Counted from the first letter of the stretch, positions 34,982 to 48,984 are shown. The stretch is DNA of 64,000 nt from Citrobacter koseri (GCA_900446925.1 UAVY01000011.1:1-64000), one strand, 5' to 3'. Notes: a model not told the origin generated them from the letters alone. A program made the numbers and translations.

Positions 34982-35354
34982 ATGCATTCAGAACGCTTTA
35001 TTACCGGTCAGAAAATGCTGCAACAGGTGGATGGCAAGGGTGGCGATGCGGTGATCGAAAGTTTTGCAAGACGTTGCGCCAGATTTTGCCCGCTATCTGA
35101 TCGAATTTCCGTTTGGCGATATCTATTCCCGGCCAGGGCTGGATTTACGCAGTCGGGAAATCGCAACCGTCGCCGCGTTAACCGCGCTGGGCAACGCCAC
35201 GCCGCAGTTGAAGGTACATATTGCCGCTGCGCGACATGTGGGGCTAACGCAGGAGGAAATTATCGAAGTGATAATGCAGATGGCGGTTTATGCCGGTTTT
35301 CCGGCTGCGCTGAACGGTCTGTTCGCCGCAAAAGAGGTGTTTGCAACTCGGTGA
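34982..35354 (+). CDS. Carboxymuconolactone decarboxylase-family protein, frameshifted
   Basis: Small alpha-helical CMD/AhpD-like domain protein of 123 residues. It has the family pattern [34 protein letters not shown] and [15 protein letters not shown]. The redox CxxC of AhpD is absent, which points to the decarboxylase-like (non-peroxidase) branch. The substrate is unknown. An extra T at 35062-35065 breaks the frame at [12 protein letters not shown]. It is divergent from the adjacent LysR gene, which probably controls it. Confidence 0.82.
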
Positions 35355-35357
35355 AGC

Positions 35358-35428
35358 ACCGGATGGCGGCGTTGCCTTATCCGGCCTACATGTTCCGTAG
35401 GCCGGATAAGCGCAGCGCCATCCGGCAA
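35358..35428. repeat. BIME between the CMD gene and metL
   Basis: Two inverted REP units, accggatggcggcgttgccttatccggcctac and gtaggccggataagcgcagcgccatccggcaa. Confidence 0.85.
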
Positions 35429-35434
35429 CAAACA

Positions 35435-37875
35435 CTACAGCAACTGCGCCAGGCGGTTGATATCCGACTGAATCGCCCCGGCGGTGACGTCACGACCGGC
35501 CCCCGGCCCGCGGATCACCAGCGGATTGTCGCGATACCAACGGCTTTCGATGGCAAAGACATTATCGGCACGGCAGCAGCGCCGCCAGCGGATGTTCCGG
35601 GCGCACCGCTTCAACGCCAACGCGCGCTTTACCGTTGGCGTCGAAACGCGCCACGTAGCGCAGCACCAGCCCCATTTCACGAGCGGCTTCCAGACGCTGT
35701 ACCATCTGCTCATTCAGCTCATCGCCATTTTCAAAGAAGTGATCGACAGATCCCTCTTCGCAGTGTGCGGGCACCAGCGATTCAACGCGCACCTGGTCCG
35801 GTTCGATGTCATAACCCGCTTCACGCGCCAGAATCACCAGCTTTGCGCATCACATCTTTACCAGAAAGAATCAACGCGCGGGTCCGGCTCGGTCAGCCCC
35901 TGCTGCCAGGCCTGATCCACCAGATCGGTAAACGGTATGGGAACCGTCAAATTGCAGGAACAGCCACGACAGCGTGCCGGAGAAGATCCCGCTGATCGAC
36001 AGAATGGCATCGCCGCTGTCAATCAGATCGCGCACCGTATAGTTGATCGGCAGGCCCGCGCCGACGGTCGCGTTATACAGCCAGGTGACGCCCGGTTTTT
36101 TCGAACGCGTCGTGGATCTGGCGATATTTATCGCTGGTGCTCGCCCCCGCCAGTTTATTGGCGCTGATAACGTGGAAGCCGTGGCTGGCGAAATCAAGAT
36201 ACTGATCGGCCAGTTGCTCGCTGGCGGTGACATCCAGCACCACCAGATCGTCATAACGGGTGAGCGCGCATCCACAGGAACAGCGACTCTTCATCCTGCT
36301 CAATCGCTTCGTCATTGAAGAACGCCAGCGCACGGCTGGCATCCAGCCCTTCGTAGTTCAGCAGGCTGCGACGGCTATCCACCACGCCCGCCAGGACAAA
36401 TTCAAACCCGGTACGCGCGGAGAGCGTGCTCTGCTCGCGGGCAAACAGTTCCAGCCAGCGGGAACCGATGTTGCCTTTGCCGAACAGCACCAGGCCGATT
36501 GCGTTTTTCCGCGCGGAAAATAGACTGGTGCAACCCCTGAATCAGGCTTTCAGTCGGGCCGGTGCGCAGTACGGCCACCAGGCTAATCCCCTCTTCCGAC
36601 TGCCAGGTAAATTCAACCGGCTGGCCTTTCAGCTGTTGCCAGAAGCGGTGGCAGTGCAGCGGGTTACGGGTGACGCCAGCGCCAACCATCGCGACCAGCG
36701 CCAGCCCCTGACGCAGGCGCAATTCGCCCGGCAGGCCCGCTTCATCAAGAATTTTTAATGCGCTATCAGCGACTTCAGAGGTGTAGCAGAATTGCAGCAG
36801 ATGGCGATCGTTATGCACGCCAACCGCCAGCGGACGCACCTGCGCCCGTTTCAGAATCTGGTCGACGTCTCTCCAGGCCAGTTTTAAAGTCCTGGCTGGC
36901 GGGCACCTGAAACTCAATCAGGCAAACGTCATCATGACTGGTGACGATACGCGCCCCGGTGCCGGACGCCAGCACGCGTTCAATGCGCGTGGACCCCTGA
37001 TCCGGCGTGTAGCTACAGCGCAACTGCAAATCGATATCGCTGCCGGAAACCGGCTGTAGGGTACGGGCGTGCAGAACCGGCGCGGCCAGACGCGCCAGCT
37101 CGCTGGCTTCATCCAGACGCAGCAGCGGCAGCAGGCAGGCATCTTTCACTTTACGCGGGTCGGCGCTGTAAACCCCGGCCACATCGCTCCAGATGGTGAC
37201 GCGGGAAACCCCCGCCAGCGCGCCAATTTGCGTGGCGGAATAGTCAGAACCGTTACGGCCCAGCAGCACCGTTTCGCCCGCATTGCTGCGACTGATAAAA
37301 CCGGTAACGACCAGACGTTTGCCTGGATGCTGCACCAGCAACTGTTGCAGTAACGGGTAAGAGAGACCTTCATCTACCTGCGGCTGCGCAGCGCGTTCAG
37401 CACGTAAAAACTCACGCGCGTCCAGCCATGCCGACGCCAGTCCTTGCTCATTCAGCACTGCGGACATCAGACGCGCAGACCAGATCTCGCCGTGCCCGAC
37501 GACTTCGGCATAAACGGCATCGGTCACGCCGCTGTCGAGCAGCGCGGCAAGACGCTCCAGATCGCTAATGAAAGCGCTGATCAGGCCATCCGCAACGTCG
37601 GCGGGAAGCAGCCCGCTGATCAGATCGCTCTGATAGCGGCGTAACGTCTGTTGCACCTGATGCGCGGAGAGGCGGTCGGTCTGGCTTAACTTCAGCCAGC
37701 TAATCAACTGGTTGGTGGTACTACCGGCGGCGGAAACAACCATCATATCGTCAGGCTGCGAGTACTCCGCCATAATGCCTGCGACACGCAGATAACATTT
37801 CACGTCTGCCAGACTACTGCCACCAAATTTATGCAGTTGACGACCCTTCGCCCCTGCCTGCGCAATCACACTCAT
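35435..37875 (-). CDS. metL: Aspartokinase II / homoserine dehydrogenase II MetL, heavily frameshifted
   Basis: Bifunctional enzyme for the first and third steps of the aspartate pathway toward methionine. The N-terminal aspartokinase has KFGGSSLADVKCY and FISRSNAGETVLLGRNGSDYSA. The C-terminal homoserine dehydrogenase has LVLFGKGNIGSRW, SANKLAGAS and GIFSGTLSWLF. Eight single-base insertions are seen on the plus strand: 36882-36885, 36499-36500, 36255-36256, 36084-36085, 35939-35941, 35869-35870, 35842-35844 and 35567-35568. Repair gives 810 residues, equal to E. coli. metB lies 2 bp upstream, so they form the metBL operon. Confidence 0.93.
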
Positions 37876-37877
37876 GT

Positions 37878-39038
37878 TTACCCCTTGTTTGCAGCCCGGA
37901 AGCCATTTTCCAGGTCGGCAATTAAATCTTCGCCATCTTCAATACCGGTGGAGATACGCAGCAGCGTCTCTGAAATTCCGGCGGCAGCACGCGCTTCTGG
38001 CGCCATGCCTGCATGTGTCATCGTTGCGGCGTGGGAGATCAGGCTTTCAACACCCCCTAAGGATTCCGCCAGCGTAAACAACGACAGCCCGCCCAGGAAA
38101 CGACGCAGCGTCTGCTCATCGCCATCCAGTTCAAAACTCAACATTGCGCCAAAGCCTTTTTGCTGGCGCGCGGCAATCTCGTGCCCTTGATTATCCGGCA
38201 GCGACGGATGATACAGTTTTTTCACCAGCGGCTGGGTTTGCAGATAGTCCACAATGGCCTGGGCATTGCGCTGAGCCACGTCCATTCGCGGCGCCAGAGT
38301 ACGCAGCCCACGTAGCAGCAGATAGCTATCAAACGCGCCGCCGGTGACGCCAATATTATTGGCCCACCATGCCAGTTCGGTGACAATCTCTGGATCTTTC
38401 GCAATCACCACGCCAGCCACCACATCCGAATGGCCGTTTAAATATTTCGTGCATGAATGCAACACCAGATCGGCGCCCAACGCCAGCGGATTTTGCAGCG
38501 CAGGGCTTAAAAACGTGTTGTCCACAACGCTCACCGCGCCCGCTTCTCGCGACAGCTGGCAGATTTTCGCAATATCCACCACGCGTAACAACGGATTACT
38601 GGGGCTTTCCACCAGCACCAGCTTCGGTTTTTCCGCCAGCGCCGCTTTCAGCGCCTGCTCATCGCCTTGATCGACAAACAGCACGCGATAACAGCCCCGC
38701 TTCGCCAGGCTGTCAAACAGGCGATAGCTGCCGCCGTAGCAGTCGTGCGGCGCCACCAGCAGATCGCCCGGCTTCAGGAACACGGTCGTCACCAGCAGAA
38801 TGGCCGACATCCCGGTATTGGTCAGCACCGCGCCCGTACCGCCCTCCAGCTCCGCCAGCGCGCGCTGAACCACATCACGCGTCGGATTTCCGCGTCGCGA
38901 ATAGTCATGGGCGCGAGGTTCATTAAAACCGGTGAAGTTATAGGTGCTGGAAAGGTGAATCGGCGGGACAACGCAACCGTACTGCTCGTCGTCATTTAAC
39001 CCGCTACGCACTGCGATGGTGGCCTGTTTACGCGTCAT
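37878..39038 (-). CDS. metB: Cystathionine gamma-synthase MetB
   Basis: PLP enzyme that joins O-succinylhomoserine and cysteine. The 386-residue ORF is intact. The PLP lysine is in LVLHSCTKYLNGHSDV (near residue 198) and the N-terminus is MTRKQATIAVRSGLN. It is the first gene of metBL, with MetJ boxes upstream shared with the divergent metJ. Confidence 0.97.
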   Translation of the reverse strand: MTRKQATIAVRSGLNDDEQYGCVVPPIHLSSTYNFTGFNEPRAHDYSRRGNPTRDVVQRALAELEGGTGAVLTNTGMSAILLVTTVFLKPGDLLVAPHDCYGGSYRLFDSLAKRGCYRVLFVDQGDEQALKAALAEKPKLVLVESPSNPLLRVVDIAKICQLSREAGAVSVVDNTFLSPALQNPLALGADLVLHSCTKYLNGHSDVVAGVVIAKDPEIVTELAWWANNIGVTGGAFDSYLLLRGLRTLAPRMDVAQRNAQAIVDYLQTQPLVKKLYHPSLPDNQGHEIAARQQKGFGAMLSFELDGDEQTLRRFLGGLSLFTLAESLGGVESLISHAATMTHAGMAPEARAAAGISETLLRISTGIEDGEDLIADLENGFRAANKG

Positions 39039-39100
39039 GTTGAGAAGTTCCTGGGCTGAATCGGTGAAAAGTCAGGCACCAGAGTAAACATTGTTACAAT

Positions 39101-39132
39101 AGACGTCAATACATCTGGACATCTAAACTTCT
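39101..39132. promoter_or_regulatory. MetJ operator between metB and metJ
   Basis: Four consecutive 8-mers resembling the Met box: agacgtca, atacatct, ggacatct and aaacttct. Tandem arrays like this bind MetJ cooperatively and control both metBL and metJ. Confidence 0.87.
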
Positions 39133-39306
39133 TTGCGTATAGATTGAGCAAACTGGAAATAGCCGTTAAAATTATATGCATTAGCGCACATCTACAGACG
39201 CTTAACCCGTGTCACGATATCGCCTGTACGGTAAACTATGCGGGATTACGGCCAGGCACGACGATTCTGGCCCCTTAACTAATGACGAGAAGATTAAAGG
39301 TATCTC

Positions 39307-39624
39307 ATGGCTGAATGGAGCGGCGAATATATCAGCCCATACGCTGAGCACGGTAAGAAGAGTGAGCAAGTCAAAAAGATTACGGTTTCCATTCCTCTGA
39401 AGGTGTTAAAAATCCTCACCGATGAACGCACGCGTCGTCAGGTGAACAACCTGCGTCACGCCACCAACAGCGAACTGCTGTGTGAAGCGTTTCTGCATGC
39501 CTTTACCGGGCAACCATTGCCGAACGATGAAGACTTGCGTAAAGAGCGCAGTGATGAAATACCGGAAGAGGCCAAAATCATCATGCGTGAACTGGGGATC
39601 GACCCGGATACGTGGGAGTATTGA
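39307..39624 (+). CDS. metJ: Methionine repressor MetJ
   Basis: Intact 105-residue ribbon-helix-helix repressor with S-adenosylmethionine as corepressor. The DNA-contacting strand [20 protein letters not shown] and the helix [16 protein letters not shown] are conserved. It is divergent from metBL across the Met boxes and autoregulated. Confidence 0.97.
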   Translation: MAEWSGEYISPYAEHGKKSEQVKKITVSIPLKVLKILTDERTRRQVNNLRHATNSELLCEAFLHAFTGQPLPNDEDLRKERSDEIPEEAKIIMRELGIDPDTWEY

Positions 39625-39631
39625 TTTTTTT

Positions 39632-39696
39632 TGCCGGATAGCGGCGGAAGGATTCAGTACCGCAGGTACTGATAAGCGTCAACGCCATCAGGCAAA
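39632..39696. repeat. REP-like palindrome between metJ and rpmE
   Basis: Imperfect REP pair: ttgccggatagcggcgg ... ataagcgtcaacgccatcaggcaa, with a central palindrome gtaccgcaggtac. Confidence 0.65.
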
Positions 39697-39698
39697 GA

Positions 39699-39728
39699 CA
39701 AAAAAAGCGCCTTTCGGCGCTTTTTTCT
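39699..39728. terminator. Bidirectional terminator between metJ and rpmE
   Basis: aaaaaaagcgcctttcggcgcttttttc: a stem with an A-run on one side and a T-run on the other. It serves convergent metJ and rpmE. Confidence 0.92.
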
Positions 39729-39742
39729 TTGACAGCAATAAC

Positions 39743-39970
<228 letters not shown>

Positions 39971-40129
39971 TTAAGGCCGCGTCGCTCTTCCAGCCCTAAC
40001 GCCAGACACCACGCGATGTTGATAGTATAGGTCGATGATACAAATGTGTATCAAAGGCGGCGAATCATACAGAATTTGACCAGCGTATGCAAACTGATCC
40101 GCGCTCCCTCATCACAATGTGTATACTAA

Positions 40130-42364
<2,235 letters not shown>

Positions 42365-42518
42365 CGGGTCACGATGCGAGGCGGATCGTAAATTAAATAT
42401 CCATCACACTTTTTATGAAAATTCTGTAACCGCTTCCATTAACTATCTGATAAAAATGTTTTCGATGTGAGTTAAACAAGGATAGTTCTGCGCCTGATTT
42501 CCCAGGCGAGGAGAGAGT

Positions 42519-43548
42519 GTGAAACCGAAGAAACAGGTTGCTGCCGCTACAATGAAAGATGTTGCTATGAAGGCGAAAGTCTCAACAGCAACCGTGTCCC
42601 GTGCGTTAATGAACCCGGATAAAGTCTCCCAGTCGACCCGTAACCGGGTTGAACAGGCGGCGATGGAGGTGGGATATTTACCGCAATCAATGGGGCGAAA
42701 TAGCAAACGGAATGAATCACGCCACCATCCTGGTGATCGTCCCGGATATTTGTGATCCCTTTTTCAGTGAAATCATCCGGGGCATTGAGGTTACCGCCGC
42801 AAGCCACGGATATCTGGTGTTGATTGGTGACTGCGCGCACCAGAATCAGCAAGAAAAGACCTTTATCAATTTGATCATCACCAAACAAATTGATGGCATG
42901 TTATTGCTCGGTTCACGCCTGCCGTTCGACGCCAGCATTGAAGAGCAACGAAATCTGCCGCCGATGGTGATGGCCAACGAATTCGCGCCGGAGCTGGAGC
43001 TGCCTACCGTTCATATTGATAACCTGACTGCGGCCTTTAAACGCCGTAAAATTATCTGCATGAACAGGGGCACCAGCGTATCGGATGCATTGCCGGGCCG
43101 GAGGAGATGCCGCTGTGCCACTACCGTCTGCAAGGCTATGTGCAGGCGCTGCGTCGCTGCGGCATTACCGTCGACCCCGCATTATATCGCCCGGGGCGAT
43201 TTCACCTACGAGGCGGGCGGCCACGCGCTGCAACAGCTACTTGCGCTTCCGCAGCCTCCGACCGCCGTGTTCTGTCACAGCGACGTTATGGCGCTCGGCG
43301 CGCTCTCCTGGGCCAAGCGTCATGGTCTGAAAGTCCCTGACGATCTGTCCATCATTGGCTTTGATAACATTGCGCTGGCGGATTTTGCGACCCCGCCTCT
43401 GACGACGTGTTTCACAGCCGCGCTTCGATATCGGGCGCGAAGCAATGCTGCTCTTGCTCGACCAGTTACAGGGCAAAATGTCAGCAGCGGCTCGCGTTTG
43501 CTGGACTGCGAGTTAATTATTCGTGGTTCGACGCGAGCCTTAACTTAA
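42519..43548 (+). CDS. cytR: LacI-family regulator CytR, frameshifted
   Basis: Repressor of nucleoside uptake and catabolism that works with CRP; cytidine is the inducer. The N-terminal helix-turn-helix TMKDVAMKAKVSTATVSRAL and periplasmic-binding-like core (VIVPDICDPFFSEIIRGIE) are clear. Starts with GTG after gaggagaga. Six indels: extra C at 42722-42723, extra A at 43039-43041 and 43048-43051, extra C at 43175-43178, an extra base near 43406-43408, and a missing C near 43474. Repair gives 341 residues ending IIRGSTRALT. Confidence 0.9.
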
Positions 43549-43576
43549 ACCTTTAAGACTCACGTATCTGGTCAAA

Positions 43577-43604
43577 AGCCCGCCGCTTAAGTAACATGGC
43601 GGGC
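43577..43604 (+). terminator. Possible cytR terminator hairpin
   Basis: agcccgccg ... catggcgggct forms a stem 28 bp after the cytR stop, without a strong T-run. Confidence 0.45.
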
Positions 43605-43634
43605 TGACGAACGAATAAATACAGCGAAACGATA

Positions 43635-44643
43635 GTGCGCACAACGAGATTATGTACGTCGCGGTCAACCGGCACCTTCGCGGCGCAAAAAGAGCACCTC
43701 ACGGAAAAAGCAACGCAACACGCCTGCGGTTTTCACCCGCAATGGTCACTATTGCGGCGGCTGTCCTTGTGGCCTTTATCGGGGGTCTGTACTTCATTAC
43801 TCATCACAAAAAAGAAGAGTCCGAAACGCTGCAAAGCCAGAAAGTGACCGGCAACGGCCTGCCGCCGAAGCCGAAGAGCGCTGGCGCTACATTAAAGAGC
43901 TGGAAAGCCCGCCAGCCGGGCGTGCGTGCGCCAACCGAGCCTTCTGCGGGCGGCGAAGTGATGAACCCGGAGCAGCTCACCAGCGAGCAGCGTCAGCTAC
44001 TGGCGCAAATGCAGGCGGATATGCGCCAGCAGCCGACCCCAGCTTAACGAAGTGCCGTGGAACGAACAGACGCCTGAACAGCGTCAGCAGACATTGCAGC
44101 GCCAGCGTCAGGCACAGCAGCAGGTACAACAGCAGCAGTGGGCTAACACCCAGCCGGTTCAACAGCCGCGTACGCAGCCACGCGTGACGGAGCAACCGTA
44201 CCAACAGCCACAGCAGCAACCGCGTACGGCGCAGACTGCGCCTGCACAGCAGCCACGCCAGACGCAGCAGCCGAAGCAGACGACATCCCAGCAGCCTTAT
44301 CAGGACCTGTTGCAGACGCCTGCGCACACCACGACTTCTCAGCCTAAAACGCAGCAGGCCGCGCCGATCGCGCGTGAACCTGAAGCGCCAAAACAGACGG
44401 CAGAGAAAAAAGATGAACGTCGCTGGATGGTGCAATGCGGCTCCTTCAAAGGCGCCGAGCAAGCGGAAACCGTGCGCGCCCAGTTGGCTTTTGAAGGCTT
44501 TGACTCCCAAAATCACCACCAACAACGGGTGGAATCGTGTGGTCATCGGCCCTATCAAAGGCAAAGAGAATGCAGACAGCACCCTTAACCGCCTGAAGAT
44601 GGCGGGTCACACAAACTGCATTCGACTCGCCTCCGGGGGTTGA
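43635..44643 (+). CDS. ftsN: Cell division protein FtsN, frameshifted
   Basis: Bitopic inner-membrane protein that activates septal peptidoglycan synthesis. It has a basic cytoplasmic tail (PSRRKKSTSRKKQR), one transmembrane helix (AMVTIAAAVLVAFIGGLYFI), a long Gln-rich periplasmic linker, and a C-terminal SPOR domain (RRWMVQCGSFKGAEQAETVR). GTG start. Six indels: extra C near 43638, T at 43730-43733, missing G near 43873, extra C at 43908-43910, 44037-44040 and 44506-44508. The repaired length is about 334, longer than E. coli's 319 because of the Gln-rich linker. Confidence 0.88.
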
Positions 44644-44734
44644 AACCCCCAAAATCCCCCCCATTTATATTTGCATTATGCCCCGTACCGCGTGCGGGGC
44701 CTGTATTCTGCATTTGTAACCAAGGGGTCTGCTC

Positions 44735-45265
44735 GTGACAACAATAGTAAGCGTACGCCGTAACGGCCATGTGGTAATCGCCGGTGATGGTCAGGCCACA
44801 CTGGGCAATACCGTAATGAAAGGCAACGTGAAGAAAGTTCGCCGTCTGTACAACGATAAAGTCATTGCGGGCTTTGCAGGGGGAACGCAGACGCATTCAC
44901 GCTGTTCGAACTGTTTGAGCGTAAACTGGAAATGCATCAGGGCCACCTGGTCAAAGCCGCCGTTGAACTGGCGAAAGACTGCGTACCGACCGCATGCTAC
45001 GCAAGCTCGAAGCGCTGCTGGCCGTCGCCAGATGAAACCGCTTCACTGATCATCACGGGTAATGGCGATGTCATACAGCCGGAAAATGATCTGATTGCTA
45101 TCGGCTCCGGTGGTCCCTACGCCCCAGGCTGCGGCACGCGCACTGTTAGAAAATACCGAACTGGGCGCCCGCGAAATTGCTGAAAAGGCGTTGGATATTG
45201 CAGGCGATATCTGCATTTACACCAACCACTTCCACACCATTGAAGAATTACCGTCTAAAGCGTAA
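44735..45265 (+). CDS. hslV: HslV (ClpQ) protease subunit, frameshifted
   Basis: Proteasome-like N-terminal threonine protease that forms HslUV with HslU. GTG start; after Met removal the mature protein begins [19 protein letters not shown] with catalytic Thr1. Four indels that cancel overall: missing G near 44887, missing G near 44981, extra A near 45030, and extra C at 45122-45125. Repair restores [11 protein letters not shown] and [17 protein letters not shown], giving 176 residues. hslU follows 10 bp later in the heat-shock operon. Confidence 0.92.
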
Positions 45266-45275
45266 GGATCCTCCC

Positions 45276-46609
45276 ATGTCTGAAATGACCCCACGCGAAA
45301 TCGTCAGCGAACTGAACAAGCACATCATTGGCCAGGACAACGCCAAGCGTTCCGTGGCGATTGCACTGCGTAACCGCTGGCGCCGCATGCAGCTCAACGA
45401 AGAGCTGCGCCATGAAGTGACGCCAAAAAATATTCTGATGATCGGCCCGACCGGCGTAGGTAAAACCGAAATCGCGCGTCGCCTGGCAAAACTGGCCAAC
45501 GCGCCGTTCATCAAAGTTGAAGCGACAAAATTCACCGAAGTCGGTTATGTGGGTAAAGAAGTGGATTCCATTATCCGCGACCTGACCGACTCCGCGATCA
45601 AGATGGTGCGCGTTCAGTCTATTGAGAAAAACCGCTACCGCGCAGAAGAAATGGCGGAAGAGCGTATTCTCGACGCGCTGATCCCTCCAGCGAAAAATAA
45701 CTGGGGTCAGGCTGAGCAACAGCAAGAGCCGTCCGCCGCACGCCAGGCATTCCGCAAAAAACTGCGTGAAGGCCAGCTCGACGATAAAGAAATTGAGATC
45801 AATCTCGCAGCCGCACCGGATGGGCGTTGAAATTATGGCGCCTCCGGGAATGGAAGAGATGACCAGCCAGTTGCAGTCCATGTTCCAGAACCTGGGCGGC
45901 CAGAAACAAAAACCGCGTAAGCTGAAAATCAAAGACGCGATGAAGCTGTTGATTGAAGAAGAAGCGGCCAAACTGGTGAACCCGGAAGAGCTGAAACAGG
46001 AAGCCATCGACGCCGTTGAACAGCACGGGATCGTGTTTATCGACGAAATCGACAAAATCTGTAAACGCGGCGAATCCTCTGGCCCGGACGTTTCCCGCGA
46101 AGGCGTACAGCGCGATCTGCTGCCGCTGGTAGAAGGCTGCACCGTCTCTACCAAGCACGGTATGGTGAAAACCGACCACATCCTGTTTATCGCCTCCGGC
46201 GCGTTCCAGGTGGCGAAACCGTCTGATCTGATCCCTGAGTTGCAGGGGCGTCTGCCGATTCGCGTTGAGCTGAAAGCGCTGACGACGGAAGATTTCGAAA
46301 CGCATTCTCACCGAGCCGAACGCATCCGTTACCGTTCAGTACAAAGCGCTGATGGCGACCGAGGGCGTGGACATCGAGTTTACCGAGTCCGGCATCAAAC
46401 GCATTGCCGAAGCGGCATGGCAGGTAAACGAAACCACCGAAAACATCGGTGCGCGTCGTCTGCATACCGTTCTGGAACGTCTGATGGAAGATATCTCCTA
46501 TGATGCCAGCGATCTGAATGGTCAGAGCATAACAATTGATGCGGAATATGTGAGCAAACATCTGGATGCGCTGGTCGCAGATGAAGATCTGAGTCGTTTT
46601 ATCCTATAA
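45276..46609 (+). CDS. hslU: HslU (ClpY) ATPase subunit, frameshifted
   Basis: AAA+ unfoldase of HslUV. Walker [14 protein letters not shown], Walker [11 protein letters not shown] and sensor-region [16 protein letters not shown] are present, and the conserved C-terminal EDLSRFIL is intact. An extra G at 45818-45819 (AAAPMGVEIM expected) and an extra A at 46298-46300 (DFERILTEPN expected) break it. Repair gives 443 residues, as in E. coli. Confidence 0.94.
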
Positions 46610-46637
46610 TCGCGTTCAATGCATTTTCATCACTGTT

Positions 46638-46663
46638 GATGGGGCTGAAAAGCCCCATTTTTA
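46638..46663 (+). terminator. hslVU terminator
   Basis: atggggctgaaaagccccat followed by ttttatt. Confidence 0.9.
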
Positions 46664-46675
46664 TTGGCGCTAAAT

Positions 46676-47605
46676 ATGACTGAACAACAACAAATTAGCC
46701 GCTCCCAGGCCTGGCTGGAAAGTTTACGACCGAAAACGCTGCCGCTCGCGTTTGCGGCAATCATCGTCGGTACAGCGCTGGCATGGTGGCAAGGGTACTT
46801 CGATCCCCCGGTTGCGCTGCTGGCGTTGATCACCGCCGGGCTGCTGCAAATCTTATCGAACCTTGCCAACGATTATGGCGACGCCGTCAAAGGCAGTGAT
46901 AAGCCTGACCGCATCGGGCCGCTGCGCGGGATGCAAAAAGGGGTGATCACCCGGCAGGAGATGAAGCGGGCGCTGATCATTACCGTGGCGCTGATTTGCC
47001 TCTCCGGTCTGGCGCTGGTGGCTGTTGCATGTCATACGCTGGCGGATTTTGTCGGATTCCTGGTGCTGGGCGGCCTGTCGATTATCGCCGCGATTACCTA
47101 CACCGTCGGGAACCGTCCTTACGGCTATATTGGTCTGGGCGACATTTCCGTGCTGGTGTTCTTCGGCTGGCTCAGCGTAATGGGCAGCTGGTATCTACAG
47201 GCGCATACGCTCATTCCTGCGCTTATCTTACCTGCTACCGCCTGCGGACTGCTGGCGACCGCCGTGCTCAACATCAACAACCTGCGCGATATCAACAGCG
47301 ATAAAGAAAACGGTAAAAACACGCTGGTGGTACGTTTAGGCGCGGTTAACGCACGTCGTTATCACGCCTGCCTGTTGATGGGGTCACTGGTCTGCCTGGC
47401 GCTGTTTAACCTGATTTCACTGCAAAGCCTGTGGGGATGGCTGTTCATCCTGGCCGCACCGTTACTGATTAAACAGGCGCGTTATGTGATGCGTGAAATG
47501 GAACCCGCTGCGATGCGCCCGATGCTGGAACGCACCGTTAAAGCCGCGCTGTTGACTAACCTGCTGTTTGTCGTCGGGATTTTCTTAAGCCAGTGGGCGG
47601 TTTAA
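46676..47605 (+). CDS. menA: 1,4-dihydroxy-2-naphthoate polyprenyltransferase MenA
   Basis: UbiA-superfamily integral membrane enzyme that prenylates DHNA in menaquinone synthesis. The 309-residue ORF is intact, with about nine hydrophobic helices. Both prenyl-diphosphate motifs are present: NDYGDAVKGSDKPDR and NLRDINSDKENGKNT. The start at MTEQQQISRS is chosen because it matches the family; four extra codons lie upstream. Confidence 0.96.
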   Translation: MTEQQQISRSQAWLESLRPKTLPLAFAAIIVGTALAWWQGYFDPPVALLALITAGLLQILSNLANDYGDAVKGSDKPDRIGPLRGMQKGVITRQEMKRALIITVALICLSGLALVAVACHTLADFVGFLVLGGLSIIAAITYTVGNRPYGYIGLGDISVLVFFGWLSVMGSWYLQAHTLIPALILPATACGLLATAVLNINNLRDINSDKENGKNTLVVRLGAVNARRYHACLLMGSLVCLALFNLISLQSLWGWLFILAAPLLIKQARYVMREMEPAAMRPMLERTVKAALLTNLLFVVGIFLSQWAV

Positions 47606-47697
47606 CTGACAAATATCAATGAACAATTGATGATTTTGCAAACAGTACGCATAGCGCGATATACTAAAAATTCTCGCAGCAACTGAACGTTAAGCCT

Positions 47698-48183
47698 ATG
47701 AAATACGATACTTCCGAGCTTTGTGACATCTACCAGGAAGATGTCAACGTCGTGGAACCACTGTTCTCTAACTTTGGAGGGCGGTCGTCGTTTGGCGGAC
47801 AAATCATCACGGTAAAATGTTTCGAGGACAACGGGTTGCTCTACGATCTGCTCGAACAGAATGGCCGTGGTCGCATTCTGCTGGTCGATGGCGGTGGTTC
47901 TGTCCGTCGCGCGCTGGTCGACGCCGAACTGGCGCGTCTGGCTACGCAGAATGAATGGGAAGGGCTGGTCATCTACGGCGCGGTGCGTCAGGTAGACGAT
48001 CTGGAAGAGCTGGATATCGGCATCCAGGCGCTTGCCGCGATTCCGGTAGGCGCCGCAGGTGAAGGAATCGGGGAAAGCGACGTCCGCGTCAATTTTGGCG
48101 GCGTGACCTTCTTCTCCGGCGATCATCTCTACGCCGACAATACCGGGATAATCCTCTCCGAAGACCCACTTGATATCGAGTGA
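47698..48183 (+). CDS. rraA: Regulator of ribonuclease E activity A (RraA)
   Basis: Intact 161-residue protein of the RraA/MenG-like fold that binds RNase E and inhibits it. Family motifs [18 protein letters not shown] and IGVxAxPVGxxGxGxGE-like [17 protein letters not shown] are visible. The old name MenG (methyltransferase) does not fit, because no SAM motif is seen. Confidence 0.95.
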   Translation: MKYDTSELCDIYQEDVNVVEPLFSNFGGRSSFGGQIITVKCFEDNGLLYDLLEQNGRGRILLVDGGGSVRRALVDAELARLATQNEWEGLVIYGAVRQVDDLEELDIGIQALAAIPVGAAGEGIGESDVRVNFGGVTFFSGDHLYADNTGIILSEDPLDIE

Positions 48184-48185
48184 TC

Positions 48186-48214
48186 AAAAAAGGCACCGTA
48201 AGGTGCCTTTTTTA
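48186..48214 (+). terminator. rraA terminator
   Basis: aaaaaaggcaccgtaaggtgcctttttt begins just after the rraA stop. Confidence 0.92.
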
Positions 48215-48240
48215 TTGCGTTGCCGCTCATAAACGATGCC

Positions 48241-48320
48241 GACTGTAGGCCTGATAAGCGTAGCGCCATCAGGCGATATTGCAGTGCCGGATGGCGGCTT
48301 ACGCCTTATCCGGCCTACAA
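48241..48320. repeat. BIME between rraA and zapB
   Basis: REP-like gtaggcctgataagcgtagcgccatcaggc, followed by a consensus REP gtgccggatggcggcttacgccttatccggcctac. Confidence 0.8.
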
Positions 48321-48348
48321 CGCTGAGCACAGCCAACACCGCTACGGC

Positions 48349-48984
<636 letters not shown>

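Noticed and set aside
34982..35995. 337-codon plus-strand frame beginning with the CMD start codon
   Set aside because: It runs on only because a T insertion at 35062-35065 shifts the CMD gene out of frame. It then passes through REP sequence and antisense to metL.
45255..46181. 308-codon open frame antisense to hslU
   Set aside because: It is a mirror of codon bias in hslU, with no recognisable domain. hslU is strongly conserved on the other strand.
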